Below are positions 41,321-51,522 of a stretch of 64,000 bases of DNA, one piece after another; position 1 is the first letter of the stretch; every line of letters starts with the position of its first letter. The notes under the pieces were generated by a model, which saw nothing but the letters and a program-made list of their open reading frames with translations, did no database searches and had not been told where the DNA came from. The DNA comes from Leptospira fluminis (GTDB lineage: Bacteria > Spirochaetota > Leptospiria > Leptospirales > Leptospiraceae): assembly GCF_004771275.1 (NCBI RefSeq), contig NZ_RQEV01000007.1, forward strand, positions 261,091 through 325,090, given 5' to 3'. Made by a program: the position numbers and the translations under genes.

Positions 41321-42214
41321 ATGTTTTTTAGATTGGGACAAGGAAAGTTGGCACATTTTTTGCTTATAGCGCTGGTTGGCGTAGTGAGCTTCCCTGTCTT
41401 CGCCTCGGAAGAAATTTCTTCGAATTCGAAACTCATTCACCAAACCGAAGTGGACTCCGTTTTGGCGGAAGGTATTTCCTATTCCGAACAAGAGAGGCTC
41501 TCGGACTTTCCCGATCTGGAAAATATTGTCCGACCATCCTCTCAGGAGTCTCAACAAAGGACCGCTTCTCTGGAGGTGGAAAAAATTTCCTCCGAGCCAC
41601 TCCAAACCTTGGGGTGCTCTTCTTCCGTTTTAAGAGAGGGAGCTGATGTTTTTTCCGGTCCTGACTCTGTCCTCGATTCCGATTTAGTATCGCTGAGCCA
41701 TTGTTTCTTCGGGGATAAAATGAATTCTTTGGCCGCAACCTTTTCGGCTTCCGTGCCGGATCGTCAGCGTGTAGGTACGGATCGATTTTCGGATCCATCC
41801 ACATCTAGGAGATCCCTCCGTGCATCTATATCCTCTCGGCAAATTTCCGAATCTGTGGCCGAAGAGGAGCTTGTCATCTTGGACCTGGAGTGCGGCTTCG
41901 GAGGAGAGATGGATGTATCCCATTCTTTCCTAGGAAACTTCAATCGGGAAATGTGTTCCGTCCCGCTTGCCCCTTCAAACGGATCCCTGCTTTTGGAATT
42001 GACGGCAACAAAGATGGCTGTTCTGCCTAAAGGCGCAGAAATGCGGATGGTAGTGACGTCGGAAAGTAAGACGAAGGAGTTTCTCTCCTTACGGGGAAGG
42101 GCACTCTCACAGGATTGTACTTTCTTCCGGGATTTTTGTTCCGAACAAACCCTTGGCCAGTCGGAGCTTTTTTCTAGTCGTTCGCTCTGGGCCCGTCGAT
42201 TGCAAATGCACTAA
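41321..42214 (+). CDS. Exported hypothetical protein, 297 aa
   Basis: A signal peptide at residues 1-28 (LAHFLLIALVGVVSFPVFAS, cleavage after ASA-like FAS) is followed by a long Ser- and Glu-rich stretch of low order (about 30-180). A more beta-rich end holds several Cys (LECGFGGEMD, REMCSVPLAPS, CTFFRDFCSEQ). The paired Cys suggest disulphides in the periplasm or at the surface. No family recognised. It lies 68 bp after the previous gene in the same direction. The low-complexity middle makes it the least certain of this group. Confidence 0.55.
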   Translation: MFFRLGQGKLAHFLLIALVGVVSFPVFASEEISSNSKLIHQTEVDSVLAEGISYSEQERLSDFPDLENIVRPSSQESQQRTASLEVEKISSEPLQTLGCSSSVLREGADVFSGPDSVLDSDLVSLSHCFFGDKMNSLAATFSASVPDRQRVGTDRFSDPSTSRRSLRASISSRQISESVAEEELVILDLECGFGGEMDVSHSFLGNFNREMCSVPLAPSNGSLLLELTATKMAVLPKGAEMRMVVTSESKTKEFLSLRGRALSQDCTFFRDFCSEQTLGQSELFSSRSLWARRLQMH

Positions 42215-42266
42215 AATTCTAGAAATTCTTGTGATTTCTGACTCGTTTGAAATTCTAAGCCATAAT

Positions 42267-42638
42267 ATGGCTGTCAAGGTAAAGCGTACCTCTTTTCAGA
42301 AGCTCCTAAATGCGATGAAAAAGCTTACGATGGAGGTGAACGATAACGAGATTCTTCGTAGGCTCGAAACCTTGATGGCAACAAGCAAGGAAGATCTGAA
42401 TCAGGCGGTTGTACGCTCCCTTTTGGAAAATCCCCTCGAGTTCGATCCAAAATCCGTTCCGGAACCCTATGCGCAGTACGTCCGACATTTCGTTTATATG
42501 GTAAAACGGAATAAGAAAAAGGGCCTAGACGTCACGTTTGACGCGGATGCTCTAGATGGCAAAGGTGCAAAAAAGAATTCTCCTGCCGCAAAATCTTCTC
42601 TGGAAAAGAAAACTCCTCCGAAACGGAAAAGAGCCTAA
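42267..42638 (+). CDS. Small basic hypothetical protein, 123 aa
   Basis: The ATG at 42267 (MAVKVKRTSFQKLLNAMKKL) is preferred to a frame opening at 42153, which overlaps the previous gene. The N-terminal 80 residues are helical; the last 30 are a Lys- and Ala-rich tail (SLEKKTPPKRKRA), as in nucleic-acid-binding proteins such as histone-like tails. This is suggestive only. It ends the plus-strand run that begins at 38837 near the partition genes. Confidence 0.6.
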   Translation: MAVKVKRTSFQKLLNAMKKLTMEVNDNEILRRLETLMATSKEDLNQAVVRSLLENPLEFDPKSVPEPYAQYVRHFVYMVKRNKKKGLDVTFDADALDGKGAKKNSPAAKSSLEKKTPPKRKRA

Positions 42639-43446
42639 AAATAGAATTTCGGCCTGTGCCGCATACAGGAAAAGTTTCTGCGTTCTAATCCGTCAAAGTT
42701 CCCAATTATCTGCCGGTATATCGGCAAATGGCTGTAAAAAAACAGCAATCTCGGCCCAAAAATCGACGATCCCTGTCCAGAATTCGGCAGAAGCGTAACT
42801 GACCATTTTTAAGCGTTCGATTCGGGCAAGTGCCAACTCCTATGTTACGAGGGCCACTCGTTTTCTGGAGAAAAAAGGCACTCTATGCATGAGAAACATT
42901 GTGAGTTATGGGGGATTCCAGTGGGCTGAGGGCTCGGTCTCGTACTTCATACGGACTGCCTAAAATTGTGCAGTAATTCGACGCAAGGGGCGCGCGGGAA
43001 TATGGGCGGTTTGGGCAGATATGGACGAGAGGATGCCTGTGGGGGAACGCTCTCGGCAATATCTGGCGAGAATTGTCGAGCGTTGCTCTCAGGAGGGGCC
43101 TATGCGCGATTTGAGGATTCTGTAACTAAGGTAAAATAATCTGATTTCAAAACGTTTGGGCTTTTTGTGCTTCTGGATATGCCCGAGGGATTCTACTGCC
43201 TGCCGTTGAGCGCAGCTTCGAAGCTCCGCTTGGCGAAAGGTTCGTAGAAAGGCTTCCGATAGAGGGTATTGAAGAAATAGCCGAAACAAGCTTTATACAA
43301 GAAAGGGTTTTGTTTGCAGAAGCAAATTATGCCTTGTTTATGTGTAATATTGTCATGTGTAGGCAAAATTCCTGTGCCTGAGAGGTTGGCGCGTTTAGGG
43401 CAGCATTTCTGCTTGCCTTTGTCCTCCTAAAGGGAATTATCTACTC
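42639..43446. other. Gene-poor stretch of 808 bp
   Basis: No frame here looks coding. It holds a perfect 12-bp palindrome AGCTTCGAAGCT (43214-43225) and a smaller one, TGCCG, six bases, CGGCA (42712-42727). A 66-codon minus-strand frame at 43089-43289 is rich in Arg, Gln and Lys and looks like chance translation of a structured spacer. Decayed accessory DNA is the simplest reading. Confidence 0.5.
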
Positions 43447-43662
43447 ATGGCTGAAGTCATCAAACTACGGGTAAAATGCCATGCCTGCTCAAATTTAATC
43501 GAAGGATCGGCGCGTTATGGGTCCGGCCATTATGTCCCAGAGGGGGTAGATTTTGAATTTGTTGCAATTGGCAAGGTGGAAACTCCAAAAGGGAGACGTG
43601 TCAAGGCTGAAATTACTGCAATTTGCCCAAATTGCGGTGTAAAATGCAAATGGACTGTTTAA
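43447..43662 (+). CDS. Small zinc-ribbon-like protein
   Basis: 71 residues. Two Cys pairs, C-H-A-C at about 11-14 and C-P-N-C near 61-64 followed by K-C, suit a zinc ribbon. Between them is a beta-rich stretch (GHYVPEGVDFEFVAIGKVET). AAAGGG with suitable spacing precedes the ATG. It stands alone between the gene-poor stretch and the AT-rich spacer before the MBOAT gene. No named family recognised; nucleic-acid or protein binding would be usual for this fold. Confidence 0.65.
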   Translation: MAEVIKLRVKCHACSNLIEGSARYGSGHYVPEGVDFEFVAIGKVETPKGRRVKAEITAICPNCGVKCKWTV

Positions 43663-43799
43663 TGACTAAAAATAAGCATTTAATGATGATTAAATATGGT
43701 CTGATTAGACGGAGGGAAGCTACATTTGCTTAATTTTGATCTAATTTATATTAATATTCTGATTGATTATAATCGATTTATTTTAATCAAGAAAATTGG

Positions 43800-45239
43800 A
43801 TGAACTTTACAACGCCGCTTTATTCCCTTTTCTTCTTATGCATCTTTCTTTTGCGGTGGATTTTACCTAGATTCCCTTTTTTCCCCAAATGGATTCCGTT
43901 TCCGTTCCTATTGGTAGGGAGTTATTTGTTTTATTTTTCCTGGAGCCCAAAGTTTGGGAGTTTGATTTTGGCCACTTCCGTTTTGGATTATTCCGTGGGC
44001 CGGGCTATGGAGGGGGCTTCCGCGCGGGCGAAAAAAGGATTTTTACTCCTCTCTCTTTGCGGAAATTTGAGCGTTCTAGGGTTTTTTAAATACTACGGTT
44101 TTTTTCTCCAAAGTGCGAATGCCCTTTTTTCGGCATTTGGACTTCATTCCGCCTTGCCGGCTTTGAATGTGGTGTTGCCCGTGGGGATCTCTTTCTACAC
44201 GTTTCAATCCTTAAGTTATACCATAGACGTATACCGAGGTGTGATTTCCCCGGAGCGGAGCTTTTGGAGATATGCTCTGTTTCTTTCTTTTTTCCCCCAA
44301 TTGGTGGCCGGCCCGATCGTTCCTGCGAAGGAATTTTTGCCTCAATTGGATCGTTGGCTTTCTTGGGAAGAGTTCCCTTTCCGGGCAGGTTTGGTTTTAT
44401 TAGTGGTAGGTGTTTGGAAAAAAGCGGTTTTAGCCGACCATATCGCCGTATTGCCCGATATCCTCTTTCAGAATCCCGTTTTCGTTTCTTCTACCTTCGC
44501 TTGGATTGGAGTTTTTGCGTACGCTTTGCAGATCTATTTCGATTTTAGCGGTTATACGGATATCGCGATCGGCTCCGCTCTGCTTTTGGGATTTCGCTTA
44601 ACCGAGAATTTTAGGATGCCTTACTTGGCATCCAGCTTTTCCGATTTCTGGAAGAGGTGGCATATCTCGCTTTCCTCTTGGTTGAAAAACTATCTGTACA
44701 TTCCTCTCGGAGGCAATCGGAACGGAGAGGTCCGCACTTATTTTAATTTGTTCGTTACCATGCTCCTAGGCGGTCTTTGGCACGGAGCTAGTTGGAATTT
44801 CGTGATCTGGGGAGGGATTCACGGAGCGCTTTTGGCCTTGGAAAAATTTTCGTCTCGATTTTCCTTTTTTCAATCAGCTTCGGATTCTTCCGTTTTTCGT
44901 TTTTTCTATAGGTGCGTAGTGGTGTTCTCCGTGGTTCTCGCCTGGGTTTTTTTCCGTTCTCCCGATTGGGGGCGGACGCAAGCGGTGTTCTCGAAGCTGT
45001 TTTTTCTTTCCTCCTTAGGAATTTCTCCGGGAGACCAGTCGCTCAAGATATTTTTCGGATGTGCGCTTTTGTTCCTCTTAGGGACTTGGATCGGAAAAAG
45101 AGAGGAAAGCCGAGGAAGTTTTTACCGCTGGCTGGAACGTTTGCCCGCATGGATTTTTACCTGCGGAATCGTGACCGCATTGGTGTCTGCGGTCCTTTTG
45201 TCCGCGGAATCCCAGCCGTTTCTCTATTTCGTTTTCTGA
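43800..45239 (+). CDS. MBOAT-family membrane O-acyltransferase
   Basis: 479 residues with about eleven membrane segments. His288 in FWKRWHISLSSWLKNYLYIP and His328 in GLWHGASWNFVIWG are the two conserved MBOAT residues, the second being catalytic. VYRGVISPERSFWRYALFLSFFP and QLVAGPIV are AlgI/DltB-group signatures. Such proteins pass acyl groups across the membrane to a glycan, working with an SGNH or DltD/AlgJ-type partner. A candidate partner lies at 46797-48359. An AT-rich spacer precedes it. Tail to tail with the next gene (16-bp overlap). Confidence 0.9.
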   Translation: MNFTTPLYSLFFLCIFLLRWILPRFPFFPKWIPFPFLLVGSYLFYFSWSPKFGSLILATSVLDYSVGRAMEGASARAKKGFLLLSLCGNLSVLGFFKYYGFFLQSANALFSAFGLHSALPALNVVLPVGISFYTFQSLSYTIDVYRGVISPERSFWRYALFLSFFPQLVAGPIVPAKEFLPQLDRWLSWEEFPFRAGLVLLVVGVWKKAVLADHIAVLPDILFQNPVFVSSTFAWIGVFAYALQIYFDFSGYTDIAIGSALLLGFRLTENFRMPYLASSFSDFWKRWHISLSSWLKNYLYIPLGGNRNGEVRTYFNLFVTMLLGGLWHGASWNFVIWGGIHGALLALEKFSSRFSFFQSASDSSVFRFFYRCVVVFSVVLAWVFFRSPDWGRTQAVFSKLFFLSSLGISPGDQSLKIFFGCALLFLLGTWIGKREESRGSFYRWLERLPAWIFTCGIVTALVSAVLLSAESQPFLYFVF

Positions 45240-46708
45240 AACGGTCTTTGCAGTAAGTTCCGGATCGTATTCGGTTCCGTGTAAATCCAAACCGGCTTTT
45301 TATCGTTTTGGCATTCCAGGATCTGATCGGGATTTCCGTAAAAGGACCGGATTCTTGCTTCTCCCAATCCTTCCGGAATTACCGCATAGGGTCCCTCCGG
45401 TGGAAATAGGTACCACTCCCGGTTGGATAGAAGGTGTGATCCTTCGAGTGTGCTATAGTCCACGGAGATCGCTCTGATTTTTTCCCGGGAATAGACTATG
45501 ATTCTTTTGGCGGTTTTTCCGTCCGCAACGACCGCAACAAACGGTTCGGTCCGATGGAGTTCGTCCACGCATTTCGCTTCGGGGGGTGTGGGAATTCCTG
45601 CAAAGATCCAGCTTTCCTGCAATGGTTTTGGGGAGCTAAAAATCGTATATCCTCCCAATCCTAGTATGGCGCCGAGCAGGGCTACGTTTCTGGAATTCTT
45701 GCGTTTGCCTAAATGGCGGGATATGACCAATGCTCCGAAAAGAGCAGGAACCATGTAAAATGCGGGGACAGTATAGCGAAGCCCGGTTTCGTCGGAATAT
45801 AAGCCGGTTAAAGGCGGAATTCCGATCAAAATCAGTTGGAAATACCCGGCAAATCCGAAGCTAAATCCCCTTTCTTTTCCCCGAAACAGGGCCCAAATCG
45901 CAGTCAAAAGTGCGAAAAATAGGAAAATCCCGGGCAGTTCCCCGTGCTGTAACCAATGGAAAAAATCCTCCAAGTTCCGTTTGCTCGCTTCCAGGAGCGG
46001 TAATCGATTGGGCGCTTGCATCGACAAAAACGTTCTTAACAGTGCGTGCAGGCCGAATCCGATCAGGCCGGAAAGGAAAAATCTGAGAGAAACCTGAGGA
46101 AACTCCGGACCTCCCCTGCCGTAACGACGTGCCCAAGCGAGTACTGCCGGTACGTACAGCTCTAACAATAGGAATCGATCCGACATTACGAGCAGGGAGA
46201 GAATCGGGAAAAAATAAATTCTGGGAGCCTTTTCGTTGTATAGGTACGGCCAGGCCCAAAGTGCCGCTAGAAAGGCGCCGATATGCATCGAGGGGACGAG
46301 AAACAGATAGAGGATCGGAAATTTTTCGGAGAGTAAAAGCAGAAAGGAAACGGTCAATAACGCGTAAGAAAAACTGTATAGGCTCGGGATCTGCGGTTCC
46401 AATGTCCTCAGGAATCTGCCTAAGGCCCAGACAAAGAAACAGACTTGCAAGACGGAAAATCCCACCAAGCCCCAGAACGGATGTCCAGCGATGACGCTGG
46501 ATAAGAATACCAAGGGCAGATCCGGAAATAAATACGGGGAAGAAGCTAAGGACCAGCTGCGCAAAGATCCGCCGTTTTGCAGTACGTCCGTGAGTACGGT
46601 AGGGAGATAAAGTACGTCCGGATTCCAATAAATCTCGACCGGGCACCTGATTAAAGTCGCGGCTAAGCTGAGTAAAAACAGGATCGAGGAAATAAATATC
46701 CAGTACAC
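45224..46708 (-). CDS. Polytopic membrane protein, possible glycosyltransferase-like
   Basis: 494 residues from a GTG at 46706-46708. About eleven hydrophobic segments in the first 400 residues are followed by a soluble C-terminal domain of about 100 (KCVDELHRTEPFVAVVADGK onwards). The arrangement, with an acidic first loop (RCPVEIYWNPDVLYLP), recalls GT-C glycosyltransferases and related DUF membrane proteins, but I see no diagnostic motif. It lies between the MBOAT and SGNH genes on the opposite strand. That position suggests a role in the same surface-glycan process, by context only. Confidence 0.65.
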   Translation of the reverse strand: MYWIFISSILFLLSLAATLIRCPVEIYWNPDVLYLPTVLTDVLQNGGSLRSWSLASSPYLFPDLPLVFLSSVIAGHPFWGLVGFSVLQVCFFVWALGRFLRTLEPQIPSLYSFSYALLTVSFLLLLSEKFPILYLFLVPSMHIGAFLAALWAWPYLYNEKAPRIYFFPILSLLVMSDRFLLLELYVPAVLAWARRYGRGGPEFPQVSLRFFLSGLIGFGLHALLRTFLSMQAPNRLPLLEASKRNLEDFFHWLQHGELPGIFLFFALLTAIWALFRGKERGFSFGFAGYFQLILIGIPPLTGLYSDETGLRYTVPAFYMVPALFGALVISRHLGKRKNSRNVALLGAILGLGGYTIFSSPKPLQESWIFAGIPTPPEAKCVDELHRTEPFVAVVADGKTAKRIIVYSREKIRAISVDYSTLEGSHLLSNREWYLFPPEGPYAVIPEGLGEARIRSFYGNPDQILECQNDKKPVWIYTEPNTIRNLLQRPFQKTK

Positions 46709-46796
46709 TCGGGAAATTTGGTTTTTCGCTTAGGAAAGGTAAAGAAGAAAACGGAAACTAGTTCTGGACAAACGGTTCTTTCAAGCGAGCCTGGAA

Positions 46797-48359
46797 ATGC
46801 CGAGTTTCGATATGGATTCTTCCCCGACCAGATTTTCCGCTTCCCGCCTTGGAATCGTATTCGGCGGAATCGTTTTGGTTTTTTGTCTGGATTTTTTCGT
46901 TTTCGGAACGGCGATCTGGAAGGTGCCGAACGAGTCCGCTTGGAGCACCAATCATTTCTACAATTTTCTTTACGAGTATTTTCGGATCCAAAAAAAGCCG
47001 AAGACGAAATTCCGCATACTTATCGTCGGCTCGAGCATCGCGCATTATTCCTTGGATCGATCCTTATTGGAAGGAGAGGTCCGCGCCCTGTCCGGAAAGG
47101 AAGTGGAGGCGGAATTTCTTTCCTATGCCGGAATGACTCCTTTGGACGCGTATCTCCTCCGGAAAAAAATATCGGAGTTAGGTCCCGATCTGATCGTTTA
47201 TCCGATCAACTTCATAGATTGGAGATTGCATCGGACCTACGTTCTGGATCCGGTCTCGGGGAGAAACGATACGTTTCCCGAGGAAAAATTGATCCTGGAC
47301 GCTTTGAATTACGGCGAAGCTCCCCAATCCAGGTACATTTTTCCCGCCGAGACCTTGGTCTCGTTTTGGAATCTCATGGGGCCGGAAAAGAGCGCTGAAT
47401 TCGCGGCTGCCGCGCTTTTCGATTTTTACAGGTACAAGGATATCTATTGGAAAAATATCCGTTCCTTGTTCGACCATCGATTCGGGAGAAACACGAGTTA
47501 CCACGGATACAACGGCGTACAAATCCCGGAAAGGGTTACCAGTTTGGGATGGACCGGAAGGTCTTTTTCCTTTCGTCCCGAAGAATACATGGTTCGGAAG
47601 GGGTTTTATCTCCAGGTAGTACGGGAGATTTTGAGAGAAGGAAAACTTTCCGTTTCTCTCCGCAATCGATCTGGAGATTCGCAAATCTTGGAATTCGATT
47701 CCCCCGGTTGGAAACGGATTCTTCTGGATCCGAAATTTTTAAAAAGGCCTTCACCTGTGACGGCCGAGCTTTCCCATACTTGGGTTCCGTATTTTGCGGA
47801 AGCGGAAAACAAGGACTGGGTGTACGACGAGCTGGGAGTCCGTTTACAGCAAACGTTCGGGTCCGAGATCCCCAGGTCCGGAATGCAGTACACTCGTGAA
47901 GAGAGAAGTGAGGACCTTCGCTATCTCGGGATGAACGAAAAAGAATACAGGGAGTATTTCTTTTTTCGCCTTTTGTCCGAGCCGGAAAAAAGACCCGGGA
48001 TCGGATATCTGGTCGCGCTAGCCGAAGCGAAGAGAAAGGTTTCGTCGGAGGCGTTCCGTCCGGCGCTCCACTTCCGCTTCATGGCGGAATTTTTGGAATC
48101 GATGCGGACCGCAAAAGTCCCGGTTTTGCTCATCAACAATCCGGAAAGTCCGATCAGTTTGGAATGGTACGTGCATTCGAAATGGTACCGAGATCATCTG
48201 GAATATTTGAGAAAGATTTCCGGGAACGGTGTCGTGTTTTTGGATTGGAAGGATGTCTTGGGGGAAACGGATTTCAGCGACTATCATCACCTCACGTATC
48301 CCGGGATGAAAGAGATGAATCCGATTTATGCGAGAGAAGTCGTTAAATTTGTCGAATGA
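46797..48359 (+). CDS. DUF1574-like SGNH protein, probable acyl-transfer partner of MBOAT
   Basis: 520 residues. One N-terminal membrane segment (about 19-39) anchors an extracytoplasmic domain. LIVGSSIAHYS (Gly78, Ser79) is SGNH block I, LSYAGMTPLDAYLL supplies the Gly region, INFIDWRLH and LINNPESP follow, and D-Y-H-H at 495-498 is the DxxH of block V. This order and the final YPGMKEMNPIYA match DltD/AlgX-type proteins and the leptospiral DUF1574 family. With the MBOAT at 43800 it could move acyl groups onto an exported polysaccharide. Longer than the copy at 2100-3194 by about 150 residues. Confidence 0.8.
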   Translation: MPSFDMDSSPTRFSASRLGIVFGGIVLVFCLDFFVFGTAIWKVPNESAWSTNHFYNFLYEYFRIQKKPKTKFRILIVGSSIAHYSLDRSLLEGEVRALSGKEVEAEFLSYAGMTPLDAYLLRKKISELGPDLIVYPINFIDWRLHRTYVLDPVSGRNDTFPEEKLILDALNYGEAPQSRYIFPAETLVSFWNLMGPEKSAEFAAAALFDFYRYKDIYWKNIRSLFDHRFGRNTSYHGYNGVQIPERVTSLGWTGRSFSFRPEEYMVRKGFYLQVVREILREGKLSVSLRNRSGDSQILEFDSPGWKRILLDPKFLKRPSPVTAELSHTWVPYFAEAENKDWVYDELGVRLQQTFGSEIPRSGMQYTREERSEDLRYLGMNEKEYREYFFFRLLSEPEKRPGIGYLVALAEAKRKVSSEAFRPALHFRFMAEFLESMRTAKVPVLLINNPESPISLEWYVHSKWYRDHLEYLRKISGNGVVFLDWKDVLGETDFSDYHHLTYPGMKEMNPIYAREVVKFVE

Positions 48360-48440
48360 CAAAGCTCCACGCGGGAAAAAAATAGAGCAAAAAGGGGAGG
48401 GAACGACTCACGTTTCCGACCTCTTGTATTACGGAAGGAT

Positions 48441-49487
48441 ATGAATAAAGTAAGCGTTGCCGTACTCGGAGCGACCGGTTCCGTCGGACAAAGATTCATC
48501 CAGCTTTTGGAGAATCACCCGTATTTCCAAGTTACCCATCTATGTGCGTCCGAAAATAGCGCGGGGAAAAAATACGGAGACGTGATGAGGAAACGCTGGA
48601 AGATTTCTTCGGACATTCCCGCGTATGCGAGGGACATAATCGTAACGACGCCGGACCCTTCCCGCACACCCGGAGTGAAATTGGCTTTTTCCGGTTTGGA
48701 TGCGAGCGTCGCCGGAGAAGTCGAAACCGCTTTTGCAAACGCAGGGATCCATATCATTTCGAACTCTAAGAACCATCGTATGGCGGAGAATGTGCCTTTA
48801 CTTTCCGCCGAGGTCAATCCGGACCACCTGTCCGTGCTTTCGTTTCAGAAGACTCCGGGAAAGATCCTTACGAATTCTAATTGCACTATCATGGGAGTTA
48901 CGATCTCATTGAAGCCCCTCTTCGAACAATTCGGGATTGAAGCAGTGATGCTTTTTTCCATGCAGGCGGTTTCCGGTGCGGGTTATCCCGGAGTTCCTAG
49001 TATGGATATTCTCGGAAATGTCGTCCCATTTATCGGTGGAGAAGAGGAGAAGGCGGAAATCGAACCCTTGAAATGCCTGGGCAAAGTCGTAGACGGTCGG
49101 ATTGTGCACGCGGATTTTCCCATTTCCGCTCATTGCAATCGTGTTCCCGTTTTTGACGGACATACGGTTTGCGTTTCCGTTAAGTTGAAAAAGAAAGCGA
49201 CGGAGCAGGAAATCCGCAAGGCTTGGACTTCTTTTAGGGGACTTCCTCAGGAATTGGAACTTCCCTTAGCTCCTCCCGCGCCGATCGTATATAGGGAAGA
49301 GGAAGATAGGCCGCAACCAAGGTTGGATTTGGATACCGGAAAAAGTATGGCCACGGTGATCGGTAGGCTGAGACCGGATCCTCTTTTCGATTGGAAGTAC
49401 GTCGTCTTAAGTCATAATACCGTTCGGGGCGCCGCCGGAGCGGCCGTTTTGAACGCGGAACTGATGGTTCGAAAAAACCTACTCTAA
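48441..49487 (+). CDS. asd: Aspartate-semialdehyde dehydrogenase
   Basis: 348 residues. [16 protein letters not shown] binds NADP, Cys148 in NSNCTIMG is the catalytic nucleophile, and [15 protein letters not shown] carries the active-site His region. This sequence type is closer to the archaeal and fungal Asd than to that of E. coli. It makes aspartate semialdehyde for lysine, threonine, methionine and diaminopimelate. ACGGAAGG before the ATG is the ribosome site. The next gene starts 14 bp later in the same direction. Confidence 0.93.
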   Translation: MNKVSVAVLGATGSVGQRFIQLLENHPYFQVTHLCASENSAGKKYGDVMRKRWKISSDIPAYARDIIVTTPDPSRTPGVKLAFSGLDASVAGEVETAFANAGIHIISNSKNHRMAENVPLLSAEVNPDHLSVLSFQKTPGKILTNSNCTIMGVTISLKPLFEQFGIEAVMLFSMQAVSGAGYPGVPSMDILGNVVPFIGGEEEKAEIEPLKCLGKVVDGRIVHADFPISAHCNRVPVFDGHTVCVSVKLKKKATEQEIRKAWTSFRGLPQELELPLAPPAPIVYREEEDRPQPRLDLDTGKSMATVIGRLRPDPLFDWKYVVLSHNTVRGAAGAAVLNAELMVRKNLL

Positions 49488-49501
49488 GAGAGGACTTTGC
49501 C

Positions 49502-51466
49502 GTGCTGGATCCACAATCGCCGGAACTCAAGGTTGCGGATTACAACTCTGCACTGCAACTGACCCAGGCCTTGGAGGCCAGGGGCGATTTCCAATACAAA
49601 GGGATCTATAAGCTCGTACTAATCGTCGGAGATTGGACGGAAAAATTCGCCGCGAACAAAATCCTTCCCGCAGCCGATCAGCTCGCTAGGGAATTGGCTT
49701 TGGATCGGGAAAGGGTATCCGCCTATCTCCGTGAGTTGTCCTCTCGACAAAATCCTCCTTTGATCAAAAAGATCTGCATGATCGATTTCGATCCGACCGG
49801 AGACACTTCGGACGGTAGGTCTATCGGCTCCTCTCTTCGCTTAATGACCGTGTTTGCCCGACCTTTGCAAACGGACGGATCCTCCAGCCATCGATATGTG
49901 GAGGGCATAAACCAGGCGTCATATGCTTCCATCCAGAGATGGATCAAGGAGAGAAGAAAATTCCCGGGTCCGGAAAACTTCCAGAGGTGGATTTGGGAGT
50001 GCATCGATTCGAATCGATTGAGCGAAACGTACGCTTCTTCCGAGATAGGAGGTCTTTTTCAGGATTCCTTCGACATCACTCCGCCGATGAAGCAGACTAC
50101 GATCAATATAAATCTGAAACCCGTGCTGAAACGGTTGGTCGATTCCAAGAACCTGTATTTTTTTCGGAACGAACAGGCTCTCAGTCCGGGGAATCGGTCC
50201 GTATTCTATTACAACGTCCACGACGAAATCATTTTGCGCTTGGAAGCATATAAGAAATATCTAAAGGAAAAGATCGTCCCTGAATTGCAGCGAATCGGAG
50301 TCATGGGAAATTTCACTCCCGAAGAGATGGATAGTACTAGAAATCTCGTTACGCAAGTGATTCCTTTTTTAAGTCCGGCCTACGGGGATCAAAAGACGGC
50401 GATGGAAGAACTGTCGACCCTTATCCATTTCGAGGAAGAGGAGAAGGAAAAAAAGGAGAAAGAGGAAAAAAAAGCGAAGCTCTCCGAACTCCTGGATTAT
50501 ATCCACTCCGCAAACCGTTTGGTCGATCTGAATTATCTCAGATTCCGCGGTGAACCGATCGAGGGAGAGTTGCGCAATCTGATCGTCAACCATGAGAGCA
50601 TTCTCAGCGCCGATTACGCGGATAGAAAAAATCTGTATATGTTCGCGCTTCACAAGGAATGCGTTCCGGGCGCGATCGAAAACGCTCGGCGAGTCTTTAG
50701 TGCGACCGGAAACGACAGTGAAATCCGTGTTCTGGAAAAAATGGACGTCAGGGATTTGTTGGATCCTCGGGAGGCGGCCGAGCAGTTTGACAAATTGGAA
50801 TATTCGTCTTTGTTTAAGTACCTTCCTTTTATCACCAGATTTTGGAGGTCCTTGTTCGGGAATAACGTGGTGCATCGTTTCGAGGCGGAAGAAATCAAGG
50901 CTAGGTTGTCCACCGAACAGAACAAGATGGTGTTGGAAGCTAAAACACGGGCCGCCCAGGAGGAAAAGCAGCGTCTAGCGGAACGTAGGCTCAAGGAAAA
51001 AGACGCCGCGGAGGCCGTTTCAAGACCGAAGACCGCAGCGGCCCACGCAGAAACGGTTTCGGCCTTTTCTCGGTCGGGCGAACAGGAAGTGGATCCGGAA
51101 GGTAAGAAAATGCTCTCCGCCGTTCTGGACATTTTGGATGCCGCGTGGTCGAAAGGGGACACTCCGGACCGCAATTATCTTTTGGAAAAGCTCGGAGCGG
51201 ACTCCGACGAAAATACCCTTTTGAACTTTCTGAAAAAGAATGCAAAAAAGGAAATCCTTTCCTTTATGGTAAGAAACCAGCAAGAGAGATATACGTTTCC
51301 GATATTGGTCACCAAGAGGTATTTGAAGAAGAACGGAAAAGCCCTCTTGGACAAGGCAAAGAAGGTGGTCGATGAACAGAAAGACGCCGATATGCCCGAG
51401 CAGGAAAAGTTCGATTTCTATATTTCTTTCGAAGATTTTCTGAATAGGACTCTTGCGAAAATTTAA
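49502..51466 (+). CDS. Large hypothetical cytoplasmic protein, 654 aa
   Basis: It starts with GTG at 49502, with GAGAGGA before it. There is no signal peptide or membrane segment. The first 90 residues include a helix-turn-helix-like stretch ([20 protein letters not shown]). Around 300-330 is a Glu- and Lys-only coiled segment ([20 protein letters not shown]) and around 470-500 another charged helix ([20 protein letters not shown]). The remainder is helical without known motif. It is probably co-transcribed with asd (14-bp gap). I do not recognise the family. Confidence 0.7.
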   Translation: MLDPQSPELKVADYNSALQLTQALEARGDFQYKGIYKLVLIVGDWTEKFAANKILPAADQLARELALDRERVSAYLRELSSRQNPPLIKKICMIDFDPTGDTSDGRSIGSSLRLMTVFARPLQTDGSSSHRYVEGINQASYASIQRWIKERRKFPGPENFQRWIWECIDSNRLSETYASSEIGGLFQDSFDITPPMKQTTININLKPVLKRLVDSKNLYFFRNEQALSPGNRSVFYYNVHDEIILRLEAYKKYLKEKIVPELQRIGVMGNFTPEEMDSTRNLVTQVIPFLSPAYGDQKTAMEELSTLIHFEEEEKEKKEKEEKKAKLSELLDYIHSANRLVDLNYLRFRGEPIEGELRNLIVNHESILSADYADRKNLYMFALHKECVPGAIENARRVFSATGNDSEIRVLEKMDVRDLLDPREAAEQFDKLEYSSLFKYLPFITRFWRSLFGNNVVHRFEAEEIKARLSTEQNKMVLEAKTRAAQEEKQRLAERRLKEKDAAEAVSRPKTAAAHAETVSAFSRSGEQEVDPEGKKMLSAVLDILDAAWSKGDTPDRNYLLEKLGADSDENTLLNFLKKNAKKEILSFMVRNQQERYTFPILVTKRYLKKNGKALLDKAKKVVDEQKDADMPEQEKFDFYISFEDFLNRTLAKI

Positions 51467-51522
51467 CCGAATCCTTCGCGTTCGTCCGGAAGACGGCGAA
51501 TCCGCGGATTCTTCCGGATCTC

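Noticed and set aside
43089..43289. A 66-codon minus-strand gene
   Set aside because: It spans a palindrome, has no ribosome site and has a composition unlike the coding neighbours.
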